This document shows positions 1-8,099 of a stretch of 14,858 nt of DNA, in pieces. The notes under the pieces were generated by a model. That model saw only the letters and a program-made list of their open reading frames with translations, did not search any database and was not told the DNA's origin. The position numbers were made by a program, and so were the translations under genes. The DNA lies in NCBI GenBank assembly GCA_050013275.1, contig JBEKFO010000048.1, forward strand, positions 1 through 14,858. The letters are read 5' to 3'. The number at the start of each line of letters is the position of its first letter. The first letter of the stretch is position 1. The stretch is from Roseiarcus sp050013275. GTDB lineage: Bacteria; Pseudomonadota; Alphaproteobacteria; Rhizobiales; Beijerinckiaceae.

Positions 1-141
1 CCGGTTAAGGGCCAACCATGCGACGAATTGCCCTTCCGGCGGCCTGGACCGTCGCCACATGTCGACAATTGGGGTCGACGCGCCCCACCGTCGAGGCGAT
101 GTGTCGCCGGCGCTGACTGACGTTCAAGTTCCGCGCGGCGC
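1..141. other. Left-edge sequence downstream of the operon
   Basis: Apart from the hairpin arm beginning at 129 I see no gene here. The reading frames that cross it run antisense to, or out of frame with, the alcohol dehydrogenase. A short TGGGG/CCCCA inverted repeat (70-74 and 83-87) is too weak to interpret. Confidence 0.4.
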
Positions 142-156
142 TCAGGCCGCGCGGAA
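129..156 (-). terminator. Perfect hairpin at the end of the alcohol dehydrogenase gene
   Basis: The arms TTCCGCGCGGC (129-139) and GCCGCGCGGAA (146-156) are perfect 11-nt complements around a 6-nt loop. The TGA stop of the alcohol dehydrogenase (144-142) lies in the loop, so the hairpin uses the last codons of the gene. Position and strength suit the 3' end of the five-gene operon. No clear U-run follows on the minus strand (CTTGAAC), so it could be a 3'-end stabiliser or a Rho-assisted stop rather than a classic intrinsic terminator. Confidence 0.45.
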
Positions 157-1323
157 TCGGCCGTCGACGGCGTCTTCGTAAAGCCGCGTCAGGGTCTGCG
201 CGTTCACCTCTCGAGGATTTCCGCCGCACGACGGATCTTTTGCGGCCATTTCGGCGAGGCGCGGCGCCATGTCCCGGGTGACGCCGATCGCGTCCAGACG
301 ATCGGGGATGCCGATCTCTTGGCGCAGCGCTAGCACCCAGTCCAGCACCGCCCGGAAAGACGGCGACGGCAGGTCGAGGTATCGCGCCAGCGCCGTCATG
401 CGCTCTTCGATCGCCGGACGGTTGAACGCCAGGACATAGGGCATGACGATGCCGATCGTCAGGCCATGATGGGAGTCGAGCAGCGCGCCGCACGGATGCG
501 ACAGAGAGTGCATGGCGCCGAGGCCCTTCTGGAACGCCGTCGCGCCCATGCTGGAGGCGACCATCATGTGCGAGCGCGCCTCGATGTTCTTGCCGTCGCG
601 CACGGCGACGGGAAGCCATTGCTTGATCAGGCTCATCGCCTCCAGAGCGACGCCCTGGGCGATGGGGTGGTAGAACGGGCTGCAATAGGCCTCGAGGTTG
701 TGAGAGAGCGCATCCATCCCCACCGCCGCGGTGACTTTGGGCGGCAGACCCACCGTCAACGCAGGGTCGGCGACGACGATTCTCGGCATCATCCTGGGGT
801 GAAAGATGATTTTCTTGGTGTGGTCGCTCTCGTCGGTGATCACCGACGCGCGCCCCACCTCCGAGCCCGTTCCCGAAGTGGTCGGAACGGCGACGACGGG
901 CGCCATGCCGTCCACCTTGACGCGCGTCCACCAATCTTCCCGATCCTCGAAGTCCCAGATCGGCCGGTCCTGTCCGACCATCAGCGCGATCGCTTTGGCG
1001 GCGTCGAGGCCGCTGCCGCCGCCGAGGGCGATGACGCCGTCGTGGCCGCCGGCGCGATAGGCGGCGACGCCCGCCTCGACGTCCGCAGCGGTCGGGTTAG
1101 GTCGCACGTCGGCGAACAGTCCGGCGGGCGCCCCCGCCGCGGCCAGCAGCGCGAGCGTCTCGGTCACCACCGGAAGCGTGGAGAGCCCGTTGTCGGTGAT
1201 CAGCAGGGGCTTGGCGATCCCCGCTTCGCGGCAGACGTCGGGCAATTCGGCGATGCGCCCGGCGCCGAAGCGGATCGTGGTGGGATAGTTCCAGTTGCCC
1301 CGCAGGGATTGCACAGCGCTCAT
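142..1323 (-). CDS. Iron-containing (group III) alcohol dehydrogenase
   Basis: 393 aa, the usual length for the family. It should interconvert an alcohol and an aldehyde with NAD(P) in the cytoplasm. The N-terminal Rossmann-like half carries GGGSGLDAAK (101-110) and PTTSGTGSEV (147-156), the nucleotide and phosphate loops. Metal ligands by comparison with FucO are D204 and H208 (MDALSH), H272 (HSLSH) and H286 (HHG); all are present, so it should be active. It begins at ATG with GAGGA upstream. It is the last gene of the operon, 13 nt after the aldehyde dehydrogenase, so the pair probably act in series on one substrate. Family assignment is firm. Substrate is unknown: this family spans lactaldehyde, butanol, glycerol and 4-hydroxybutyrate enzymes. 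Confidence 0.93.
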   Translation of the reverse strand: MSAVQSLRGNWNYPTTIRFGAGRIAELPDVCREAGIAKPLLITDNGLSTLPVVTETLALLAAAGAPAGLFADVRPNPTAADVEAGVAAYRAGGHDGVIALGGGSGLDAAKAIALMVGQDRPIWDFEDREDWWTRVKVDGMAPVVAVPTTSGTGSEVGRASVITDESDHTKKIIFHPRMMPRIVVADPALTVGLPPKVTAAVGMDALSHNLEAYCSPFYHPIAQGVALEAMSLIKQWLPVAVRDGKNIEARSHMMVASSMGATAFQKGLGAMHSLSHPCGALLDSHHGLTIGIVMPYVLAFNRPAIEERMTALARYLDLPSPSFRAVLDWVLALRQEIGIPDRLDAIGVTRDMAPRLAEMAAKDPSCGGNPREVNAQTLTRLYEDAVDGRFRAA

Positions 1324-1336
1324 AAAAAGTCCTCGC

Positions 1337-2728
1337 TTAGATCTTCACACGCAGATGGAACGACTTCGGCCGGGTCAGGTGTTCGTAGCCCAGCGCCGAA
1401 AGGGTGCAGCCGCGCCCGGAATCCTTCACCCCCACCCAGGCGAGCGCGGGATCGAGGTAGTCGCAGCGGTTCATGAATACCGTGCCGGTCTCCAGTCGCG
1501 AGCCGATCGATAGCGCCGCCTCTTCGTCGGCGGTCCACACCGACGCGGTGAGGCCGTAGGCGCTGTCGTTCATCAGCGTCAGCGCTTCCTCGTCGGAGCG
1601 CACCTTCATGACGCCCACCACCGGACCAAAGGTTTCCTCGGTCATCGCGCGCATGGAGTGGTTGACGTCGACTAGGATCTGCGGCGCGAGATAGGGCGTG
1701 CCCGCCTTGTCCGCGGCGAACAGGGCCGGGTCGATCAGCGCCCGCGCGCCTTGCGACACCGCCTCGTCGTTCTGTTTGCGCACGAACGCCGCCGCTGCGG
1801 CGTTCACTACCGGGCCGAGGTTGACGTCCGCCTCGATCGGGTTGCCCAGGCGATACGCGCGGGTCAGCGCCACAGCGCCTTCGACGAAGCCGTCATAGAG
1901 CGATTCGTGGACATAGATGCGTTCGATGCCGCAGCACGACTGGCCGCTGTTGAAGAACGCTCCGTCCACCAGATTCTCGATGGCGTGCGCGAGGTTGGCG
2001 TCGGACCTCACATAGGCCGGATCCTTGCCGCCCAGTTCCAAGCCGACGCCGATGAAACGGTCCGCCGCCACCTGCTGCACCCGCCGCCCGACCGGCACCG
2101 AGCCGGTGAAGTTGACGAAGTTGACGCGCGGATCGCGGATCACCTGTTCGGCGTCGGCCCCGCCGAGGAACAGCGCCTGGAACACGCCCTCGGGCAGGCC
2201 CGCTTCGCGCCACGCCGCGGCGAATCGCTCGGCGCAGAGCAGCGTCTGCGTCGCCTGCTTCAGGATCACTGCATTTCCCGCGATGATCGCGGGCAGCACG
2301 GCGTTGACGGTGATGAGATAGGGATAGTTCCATGCCCCGACCACGAACACCACGCCCAGCGGCTCGTGGCGAATGAAGCGGTCGAAGCCCTCTTTGCCGG
2401 CCGGGCGGACGTCCATCAGGCCCTCCGGGGCGAGCGCGATCATGGCGCGGCCGCGCTCCTCGAAACCGCGCACTTCGCCGGGCGTTTGCGAAGCCGGGCG
2501 GCCCATCTGCCAGGACAGCTCCAACGCGATTTCCGGGCCCTTGGCGACGAAGGCGTCGACGAAGCGGGTCGCGATCGCCAGTCGCTCGGCGAGCGGCGTC
2601 CGGCGCCACGACGCTTGCGCCTTGGCGGCCAAGGCGATCGCCGCATCGACTTCCTTAGGGGCGGCGGCGGGCCGCTCGGCGTAGACGCTGCCGTCCACCG
2701 GGGTGAGGATTTTCAGAATTCGGCTCAC
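1337..2728 (-). CDS. NAD(P)-dependent aldehyde dehydrogenase
   Basis: 463 aa, slightly shorter than the roughly 480-500 aa typical of the superfamily but complete. It oxidises an aldehyde to a carboxylate. Visible catalytic features are the oxyanion Asn in GAWNYP (N134), the cofactor Lys in ILK (K157), FTGS (207-210), the general base in ELGGK (E231), the nucleophile in GQSCC (C265, followed by C266), and EETFGPV (364-370). The start is GTG at 2728 with GGAG about 10 nt upstream; the next gene upstream ends 16 nt away, so co-transcription is likely. Its neighbours, a gamma-glutamyl ligase upstream and an alcohol dehydrogenase downstream, make a gamma-glutamyl-aminoaldehyde a plausible substrate, as for PuuC in the Puu pathway. 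That is inference; the family is certain. Confidence 0.94.
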   Translation of the reverse strand: MSRILKILTPVDGSVYAERPAAAPKEVDAAIALAAKAQASWRRTPLAERLAIATRFVDAFVAKGPEIALELSWQMGRPASQTPGEVRGFEERGRAMIALAPEGLMDVRPAGKEGFDRFIRHEPLGVVFVVGAWNYPYLITVNAVLPAIIAGNAVILKQATQTLLCAERFAAAWREAGLPEGVFQALFLGGADAEQVIRDPRVNFVNFTGSVPVGRRVQQVAADRFIGVGLELGGKDPAYVRSDANLAHAIENLVDGAFFNSGQSCCGIERIYVHESLYDGFVEGAVALTRAYRLGNPIEADVNLGPVVNAAAAAFVRKQNDEAVSQGARALIDPALFAADKAGTPYLAPQILVDVNHSMRAMTEETFGPVVGVMKVRSDEEALTLMNDSAYGLTASVWTADEEAALSIGSRLETGTVFMNRCDYLDPALAWVGVKDSGRGCTLSALGYEHLTRPKSFHLRVKI

Positions 2729-2744
2729 GATTGAAAAACTCCGA

Positions 2745-4118
2745 TCAGATCAATTCGAAATATCGCTTAAGCTCCCAGTCGCTCACGTGCTTGCGGAACT
2801 CACGTTCTTCCCATTCGCGGGTGGCCGCAAAATGGTCGACGAAGGCGTCGCCGAAGGCTTCGCGGGCCTCGGGCGAGGCCTTGAGCGCCTGCGCCGCATC
2901 CCACAGCGTGCGCGGCAATTGCAATGCGTCGGGCACGTCCTGGAGATAGGCGTTGCCGGTCATCGGCGGAGTCGGTTCGAGCTTGCGTTCGATGCCGTAG
3001 AGGCCGGCAGCGAAGGCGCAGGCCAGCGCAAGATAAGGGTTACAGTCGGCGCCGGGGACGCGGTATTCCACCCGCTGCGCCTTCGGACTGCCGGAGATGG
3101 CGCGGATCGCCACGGTGCGATTGTCGGCGCCCCAGGTGGCCGAAGTCGGCGCCCAATAGCCGGGCACCAGACGGCGGTAGGAGTTGACCGTCGGCGCCGC
3201 GAGGGCGAGCCACGGCCCGGCGAAGCGCTGAACGCCGCCGATGAAGTGGCGCATGGTTTCGCTGATCGCGTCGGGTTGCGAAGCGTCGTGGAACACCGAC
3301 TCGCCGGACACGCTCTTGAGCGACACGTGGATATGGCCGCCCTGGCCCGGCATTTTCGGGTCCCATTTGGCCATGAACGAGACGTTGCGCCCTTGCTGCT
3401 GGGCCAGAACCTTGGAAAAGGTCTTGAACAGCGCGGCCTTGTCGCCCGCCGCCAGCGCCTTGTCGACGGTGATGGCCGCCTCCAGCGCGCCCGGCCCCGT
3501 CTCCTCGTGCAGACCCTCGAGCGCGATATCCATATCCTCGCACAAATCGAGCAGGCCGCGATAGAATTCGGTGTTGACCGAATTGCGCAGCACCGAGTAG
3601 CCGGCGTTCGAAACGCCCATCGGCGCGAGGCTGCGCCAGCCCTTGTCCTCCAGCGACTCCGGGCTTTCCTCCACGACAAGAAATTCGTATTCGCAGGCGG
3701 CGTAAGGCTCGAAGCCATGCGCGCGCACCTTGTCGATCACCCGGCGCAGCACGCCGCGCGGGCATAGGGGTTCGTGCTTGCCGGCAAACTCCCCGAGGAA
3801 GAACACCATGTTGTCTTCGAGCGGCAGGACGCGGCAGGAGTCGAGCAACAGGCGCACCTGGGCGTCGCCGAAGCCGAGGTGCCAGCCGGTGAGCGTGGTG
3901 TTGTCGTAGAGCTGATCCTGGCAATCCCAGCCCAGCACCACGTCGCAAAAGCCGAAGCCGCCGCCATCGAGCGAGGACAGGAACTTGCTGCGCGCCATGT
4001 ACTTGCCGCGCATCAGGCCGTCGATGTCGAACACGCCGACCTTGACCTGCTTGAGGCCGCGCTCTTCCAGCAGTTGGCGGACATCGTCCGTCGTCGCCAC
4101 TTGTCTCGGATCCATCAC
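2745..4118 (-). CDS. Glutamine-synthetase-family gamma-glutamyl-amine ligase (PuuA-like)
   Basis: 457 aa, the length of the PuuA/GlnT/IpuC branch. This branch uses ATP to join the gamma-carboxyl of glutamate to an amine rather than ammonia. Visible motifs are a beta-grasp N-terminus (about 22-115), metal-binding glutamates in CEYEF (E143, E145), EETGPGALE (205-213), GGHIHVS (260-266), the substrate and phosphate region NSYRRLVPGYWAP (312-324), NRTVAIR (333-339), EYRVPGADCNPYLALA (351-366) and the C-terminal RYFELI typical of PuuA-like proteins. I see no GlnA-type Tyr adenylylation loop, which argues against housekeeping glutamine synthetase, as does the operon with amine-type dehydrogenases. 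The start may be GTG 4118 or the next codon, ATG 4115; AGGAG lies 7 or 10 nt upstream. The amine is not predictable from the sequence; known relatives act on putrescine, isopropylamine, methylamine or ethanolamine. Confidence 0.92.
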   Translation of the reverse strand: MMDPRQVATTDDVRQLLEERGLKQVKVGVFDIDGLMRGKYMARSKFLSSLDGGGFGFCDVVLGWDCQDQLYDNTTLTGWHLGFGDAQVRLLLDSCRVLPLEDNMVFFLGEFAGKHEPLCPRGVLRRVIDKVRAHGFEPYAACEYEFLVVEESPESLEDKGWRSLAPMGVSNAGYSVLRNSVNTEFYRGLLDLCEDMDIALEGLHEETGPGALEAAITVDKALAAGDKAALFKTFSKVLAQQQGRNVSFMAKWDPKMPGQGGHIHVSLKSVSGESVFHDASQPDAISETMRHFIGGVQRFAGPWLALAAPTVNSYRRLVPGYWAPTSATWGADNRTVAIRAISGSPKAQRVEYRVPGADCNPYLALACAFAAGLYGIERKLEPTPPMTGNAYLQDVPDALQLPRTLWDAAQALKASPEAREAFGDAFVDHFAATREWEEREFRKHVSDWELKRYFELI

Positions 4119-4137
4119 GCCCCGTCTCCTAAGTGCC

Positions 4138-5034
4138 CTAGGTCAGGCCCGCGTCGTTGCGGGCTTCTACACTTTTCCAGGCCGCTTCAAAACGCGATCC
4201 GTAATCGTCCGCGTAAGCGACGTAATCGAAGTCGATATTTGAAAACAGCTCCGACACCGCTCCCCAGAGGTATTCGCGCAGCAACGACGCGCACTTCATC
4301 GCCGCCATGCCCGCGCCCTTCGATTCGCCGGGCAGCCCGCCGTAGCGAGCGAGAACCTCGCGTTCCTCCTGCTCGTTCAGGCCGTTGTTGGTGACGAGGT
4401 TGGCCAGATCGAACAGCGGGCTGTTGAAGCCGGCGTAATCCCAATCGAGCAGCCATAGCCGCGCGCCGTCGTCGATGAGGTTGCCCGAGAGCAGATCGTT
4501 GTGGCCGAATGCGATTGTGACCGGCCCGACCAACGCTTCCAGCCTGTCGTTGATCGCGAGCAGACGGGACAGGCGCGGCGCGAGGCGGCTGCCGCGCTCG
4601 CGCAGAACGCCGGCGTAGCCGCGCACCACCTGGAACACCCAGAAGATCAGCGACGGCCCGCGCAAGTGCGCGGCGACGTCGCGATGGCACCGTCGCACCA
4701 GATCGACGACGCGCGGCAAATTGGCGGGATCGCGCACCGCCTCGGGGGTCAGCGCGCGGCCCTCGATGAAGCGACTGACCATCACGCCGTCGGAGGCATG
4801 GATCACCTCGGGCGAGAGCCCCGCCACATAGGCGGCGCGAGCGGCGGCCAGTTCGTTGAAGCGCATGATCCCATGAACAGGGACGTCCCTGCCGACGCGC
4901 GCGACGAAGCGCCCCTTGACGCGGTCGGTCACCAGATAGTTCCGGTTGGTGATGCCGCCGTGCAGCGGCTCGATGTCGACTCCGCCGGACCAGCACGGCA
5001 GGCGGAAGATTTCGTCGGTGTCGTGGTCAGGCAT
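4138..5034 (-). CDS. Choline/ethanolamine-kinase-like phosphotransferase (APH fold)
   Basis: 298 aa. The protein has a kinase-like fold: a glycine-rich loop GGITNRNYLV (26-35), the catalytic loop FGHNDLLSGN (176-185, with H178, D180 and N185) and the metal-binding LLDWDYAGFN (195-204, with D197). DWDYA resembles the DWEYA of choline kinases more than typical aminoglycoside kinases. It should transfer phosphate from ATP to a small hydroxyl or amino compound. It lies between the permease and the ligase, 19 nt before the latter, so it belongs to the operon. Start at ATG 5034 with a weak GAGTG ahead. What it phosphorylates is unknown: choline, ethanolamine or a related amino alcohol is the natural guess. 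A phosphorylated product could also be the effector of the divergent DeoR protein. Confidence 0.85.
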   Translation of the reverse strand: MPDHDTDEIFRLPCWSGGVDIEPLHGGITNRNYLVTDRVKGRFVARVGRDVPVHGIMRFNELAAARAAYVAGLSPEVIHASDGVMVSRFIEGRALTPEAVRDPANLPRVVDLVRRCHRDVAAHLRGPSLIFWVFQVVRGYAGVLRERGSRLAPRLSRLLAINDRLEALVGPVTIAFGHNDLLSGNLIDDGARLWLLDWDYAGFNSPLFDLANLVTNNGLNEQEEREVLARYGGLPGESKGAGMAAMKCASLLREYLWGAVSELFSNIDFDYVAYADDYGSRFEAAWKSVEARNDAGLT

Positions 5035-5071
5035 GCATCACTCGAACGCACGGGGCAGGCATAGCGGGAAC

Positions 5072-5101
5072 CCCGCCCTCGCGCCAGGGCGCGAGGGCGG
5101 G
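5072..5101 (-). terminator. 14-bp GC hairpin between permease and kinase genes
   Basis: CCCGCCCTCGCGCC (5072-5085) and GGCGCGAGGGCGGG (5088-5101) are perfect complements with only 2 nt between them; in practice this is a 12-bp stem with a 6-nt loop. It fills much of the 82-nt gap after the permease stop. On the minus strand only a weak pyrimidine stretch follows, with no good U-run. It may be a partial terminator or an mRNA-stabilising element that lets the permease be expressed differently from the four downstream enzymes. Confidence 0.45.
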
Positions 5102-5116
5102 TGGGCTCCCTTTAGC

Positions 5117-6784
5117 CTAGCCGGCTTTGGCGGTCTCGCTGACGGCCAACCCTTGCGCGGCCTCGCCGACGGCCGCCTCCTCAGCCAGCAACTGCGCCTG
5201 ACGACGCCTGATTTCGTCGCCGATCGGCGGACCGGCGAAGCGGCGGCGCTCGAAGCCGAACCACAACACCGCCAGCAGCACGACAATGCCGATCGAATAC
5301 TGGATCAGCACGTCGTTGGGGGGCTGGATGCCGATCACGAACAATATGACCGTGCCGACGACGGTCACGACCGCGAAGGGCTTGGACAGCGCGCCGAGCC
5401 GGAACGGCCCGAATAGGGTCCACTTCTTGCCCTCGGTGAACAGGCCGGCGGCGATCGGCATGGCGTAGGAGATGTAGAGGAACACCGCGCATCCGGCGGC
5501 CAAAGCGGAGAAGGCGGCGGAGTAGATCGTCACCAACACCGAGAGGATGGCCGCCGCCCAGATGCCGCCCACCGGCGAGCGGTAGCTGTGGCTGACCGCG
5601 CGCAGCGGCTTGGGCAGGCCGCCGTCGCGAGCGAACGCAAACACCATGCGCGAGGTGGAGGTGAGCGCCGCCAGACCGCACAGGAAGTTCGACAGCACGA
5701 TGGCGACATAGAGCGCATTCTTCAGCGCGACGGGCGCCGACAGGTTGGCGAGCAGGTTGAAGAACACGTTGGCGCCGTCCTTCGCCGCCGCGCTCGTGTC
5801 GGGCATGGCGAGCACGAACGAGCACACCATGACGAAGCCGAAGACGAGCGACCACAGCACCGAGTTGATCATGCCCTTGGGCACGCTGACGCGGGCGTTG
5901 ACCGTTTCTTCCGAAGTGTGGGCCGAGCCGTCGAAGCCGGTGATGGTGTAGAGCGGCAACAACAGACCCAGCGCGAAGGCCATGAGCAGGCTGTCGGTGT
6001 GCGGCCACACGCCGCCGCCCGGATCGCCGGTGTTGTTGACGATCGTCACCAGCCGGCCGAGGTCGTAGGATTTGGCGCCGGCGAGAACCGTGATCGTCAA
6101 GACGATCGCCACCACGAAGATCAAGTAGCCGGAAAAGTCGATCAGCTTGGTGGTGACGCGGATGCCGAAGTGATTGAACAGCGCGCCGGCCAAGGTGATG
6201 ACGGCCACGCCGACGAGTTGCTGCCATGAGCCCCATACGGCGGTATCGAGGCCGAAGAACCACAGCGGCCACTTCGATGTGTCGATGCCGAAGATGTTGC
6301 CGAGAATGAGCTGATTGAACAGCGTGTAGACGCCGACGTTGACCGAGGCGATGACGAAAATCAGCCCGAGCAGGTTGATCCACGCCGTCGCCCAGCCCAG
6401 GCCGCGCCCGCCGAGAATGGACGACCAGTGGTAGAGCCCGCCGGCCGTCGGATAGGCCGAGGCGATCTGGGCCATGGAGTTGGCCACCACCAGGGCGAAT
6501 ACGCCGCCGACGATCCAGCCCACCGCGACGCCAAAGCCGCCGAGGGCGGAGAAGCCCGACTGAAACGACGTGATGCCGCCCGCGAGAATGCAAATGATCG
6601 AAAACGAGACGGCGAAATTGGAAAACGCATGCATGCGTCGGGACAATTCTTGCGAATAGCCCATGGAGTGAAGGGTCTTCACGTCTTCGTCGACGACCTT
6701 CTTTTCGTCGCCTAGGTGCTCTGGAGTGAACAGAATTTCCGCATCGTGGCGGAGATCGGCTCCGGTGTCATCGTCGCCCGACAT
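5117..6784 (-). CDS. APC-superfamily amino acid/amine permease
   Basis: 555 aa, about 12 membrane segments, in the inner membrane. It probably imports an amino acid, GABA-like compound or amine by ion or proton coupling. TM1 with the helix break GGITSFQSG spans about 55-80, TM2 about 84-103. The family signature GFDGSAHTSEET (283-294) follows TM6, and SRMVFAFARDGGLP (378-391) lies in the TM8 loop. The last membrane segments end near 510, and the C-terminal tail is charged. The start is set by a strong GGGGAG (6792-6797) 7 nt before ATG 6784; extending the frame to 6895 would add 37 arginine-rich residues across the likely promoter, so I rejected it. It is the first gene of the operon and divergent from the regulator. 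The transported substrate cannot be told from sequence, but the context suggests the amine used by the ligase. Confidence 0.93.
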   Translation of the reverse strand: MSGDDDTGADLRHDAEILFTPEHLGDEKKVVDEDVKTLHSMGYSQELSRRMHAFSNFAVSFSIICILAGGITSFQSGFSALGGFGVAVGWIVGGVFALVVANSMAQIASAYPTAGGLYHWSSILGGRGLGWATAWINLLGLIFVIASVNVGVYTLFNQLILGNIFGIDTSKWPLWFFGLDTAVWGSWQQLVGVAVITLAGALFNHFGIRVTTKLIDFSGYLIFVVAIVLTITVLAGAKSYDLGRLVTIVNNTGDPGGGVWPHTDSLLMAFALGLLLPLYTITGFDGSAHTSEETVNARVSVPKGMINSVLWSLVFGFVMVCSFVLAMPDTSAAAKDGANVFFNLLANLSAPVALKNALYVAIVLSNFLCGLAALTSTSRMVFAFARDGGLPKPLRAVSHSYRSPVGGIWAAAILSVLVTIYSAAFSALAAGCAVFLYISYAMPIAAGLFTEGKKWTLFGPFRLGALSKPFAVVTVVGTVILFVIGIQPPNDVLIQYSIGIVVLLAVLWFGFERRRFAGPPIGDEIRRRQAQLLAEEAAVGEAAQGLAVSETAKAG

Positions 6785-6863
6785 TGGCTTTCTCCCCTCT
6801 AATTGGACGGGTCTTGCAATCCGCTCCCGGTTCATCGCCCCCGCACGGCGATGCCGTTGCCTC

Positions 6864-6892
6864 AGAATGAAACCCATATCCACGCATGTCAA
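6864..6892 (-). promoter_or_regulatory. Candidate promoter of the permease operon
   Basis: On the minus strand TTGACA (6892-6887) is a perfect -35 hexamer. A 17-nt spacer follows and then CATTCT (6869-6864), a weak -10 with 3 of 6 consensus positions. The start of transcription would fall about 70 nt before ATG 6784. The -35 lies inside a 12-nt element repeated upstream of the FAD oxidoreductase gene. Confidence 0.45.
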
Positions 6893-7159
6893 CACAGTGA
6901 CAAAATTATTGCGAGATCGTATGGATTATGGCGCGCGTGATTCGCGATCTGCTCGAAAAGCCACAAAATCTCCTCGACCGTCCGGTCAACATTGTCGTTC
7001 GCCGTCATCCGGGCGCGATGTCGCTGCGTTCAAGGCTCCAAGAGGCTTTGCCGGTCGAAACGACGATGGCGCTCGCTCGCGCGCGCCGCGAGGTCGCCGC
7101 GAGCGCCGCTGGCAATGTGGGATATCGCGTCCGTAATCGCACACATTACCTCAATACGC

Positions 7160-7188
7160 TGGCGAGCAAGGTCGCAGTTCGCTAGTAT
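7160..7188 (+). promoter_or_regulatory. Weak candidate promoter of the DeoR gene
   Basis: TGGCGA (7160-7165), 17 nt, then TAGTAT (7183-7188; 4 of 6 match to the -10 consensus). It lies about 60 nt ahead of the start codon. The near-repeats TTCGCTAGT (7178-7186) and TTCGGGCTAGT (7188-7198) overlap it and could be an operator half-site pair. Both calls are weak. Confidence 0.22.
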
Positions 7189-7251
7189 TCGGGCTAGTCG
7201 CCTGGCGCCGATCCCTCGGCGGTCCAAAGGCGCACGCCTCAGAGCCGACAA

Positions 7252-8055
7252 ATGTCCCTGAAACGCCAAGCCGACATTCTCCAAGCGGTGCGCGAACACG
7301 GCAGTCGCAGCATCGTCGATCTCGCCGCCCGACTGTCGGTGTCGACCGAAACCATCAGGCGAAACATCCAAGCGCTGGTCGAAAGCGGCGCGCTGCTGCG
7401 CTTCCATGGCGGCGTCATGGTTCCCGAGCAGTCGCAGGAGCCGCCGTTCCAGCGCCGGATGCAGGTCAATCGCGACGCCAAGCGGGCCGTCGCGGCGATC
7501 GTGCGCGACATCGTGCGCGACGGGGACAGTCTCATTCTCGACAACGGCACGACATCCGTCTACGTCGCCGACGCCTTGGTCAATCATTCCCGTCTGGTGG
7601 TGGTCACTCATTCCGCGGAGATCGCCTGCCGGTTGGCCTCCAGGAACGGCAACCGCGTCTTCATGGCCGGCGGCGAGCTGCGCGGCGAGGACGCTGCGGC
7701 TTTCGGATACTCGACTCTCGAGTTCCTCGCGCAATTCCAAGTGAAATACGCGTTCCTGTCGGTCGGCGGCATCACGACGGCCGGCGAGCTCGTCGATTTC
7801 CATCTCTTCGAGGCGGAGTTTTCCCGCGTCGCCATGAAGCAGGCTCAGGAGACCTGGGTGATAGCCGACCGCACGAAATTCGGCCGGGAAGCGCCGGTCA
7901 AGGTGTGCGAGCTTTCGGCGGTCGACGTCGTCGTCGCCGACGAAGACCCGCCGCTGGACTTCGCCTCTCGCTGTCAGGCCGCCGGGGTGCGCATCGTCAC
8001 CCCCAAAGGCCTGCATCGCGAAGGCGAGGAAACGGGAGAGACTGCATCCGGCTGA
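7252..8055 (+). CDS. DeoR/GlpR-family transcriptional regulator
   Basis: 267 aa, normal length. The N-terminal winged helix spans about 1-57: KRQADIL (4-10), LAARLSVSTETIRRNIQAL (24-42) as helix-turn-helix, and FHGG (51-54) as the wing signature. The C-terminal DeoRC effector domain (about 75-235) has the phosphate-site-like LDNGTTS (96-102), VVTHS (117-121), GGELRG (140-145), the conserved SVGGI (170-174) and IADRTKFG (204-211). Members usually repress catabolic operons and respond to phosphorylated metabolites. It is divergent from the permease operon and convergent with the M81 gene, so it is the obvious local regulator for both blocks. The ribosome binding site is poor, suggesting low expression. 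Ligand unknown. Confidence 0.93.
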   Translation: MSLKRQADILQAVREHGSRSIVDLAARLSVSTETIRRNIQALVESGALLRFHGGVMVPEQSQEPPFQRRMQVNRDAKRAVAAIVRDIVRDGDSLILDNGTTSVYVADALVNHSRLVVVTHSAEIACRLASRNGNRVFMAGGELRGEDAAAFGYSTLEFLAQFQVKYAFLSVGGITTAGELVDFHLFEAEFSRVAMKQAQETWVIADRTKFGREAPVKVCELSAVDVVVADEDPPLDFASRCQAAGVRIVTPKGLHREGEETGETASG

Positions 8056-8075
8056 GAAGCGGCGGCGACGCTGAC

Positions 8076-8090
8076 CGGGCGGGCCGCCCG
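8076..8090. terminator. Short GC hairpin between convergent genes
   Basis: CGGGCGG (8076-8082) and CCGCCCG (8084-8090) are complementary with one base between them, which leaves about a 5-6 bp stem in RNA. It sits in the 44-nt gap where the DeoR and M81 genes converge and could serve both strands. There is no U-run on either side, so the call rests on position. Confidence 0.3.
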
Positions 8091-8099
8091 CCAGAATGT

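Larger units (their letters stand above)
6785..7251. promoter_or_regulatory. Divergent control region between permease operon and DeoR gene
   Basis: 467 nt without a convincing gene. It holds the permease ribosome binding site, a minus-strand promoter candidate, a possible plus-strand promoter, two AT-rich octamers (GACAAAAT at 6899-6906 and CACAAAAT at 6962-6969) and an AGATCG/CGATCT inverted repeat (6914-6919 and 6945-6950). Short frames such as 6928-7185 (85 codons) are open, but have no good ribosome binding site and no recognisable protein, so I do not call them genes. The layout is typical of a local regulator controlling both directions. Confidence 0.6.

Noticed and set aside
2703..3767. 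354-codon plus-strand frame antisense to the glutamine-synthetase-like gene
   Set aside because: It mirrors the coding frame of the conserved gene, has no recognisable domain, and shows the His/Arg-rich bias of antisense frames in GC-rich DNA.
2745..4118. Calling the ligase housekeeping glutamine synthetase (GlnA)
   Set aside because: Motifs and C-terminus fit the PuuA-like branch, no adenylylation loop is seen, and the operon is catabolic.
6785..6895. Longer permease start at 6895
   Set aside because: It would add 37 arginine-rich residues not typical of APC transporters and would cover the candidate promoter; ATG 6784 has a strong ribosome binding site.
6928..7185. 85-codon plus-strand frame in the divergent region
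   Set aside because: No good ribosome binding site, no recognisable protein, and it fills a region expected to hold operators; left as unproven.
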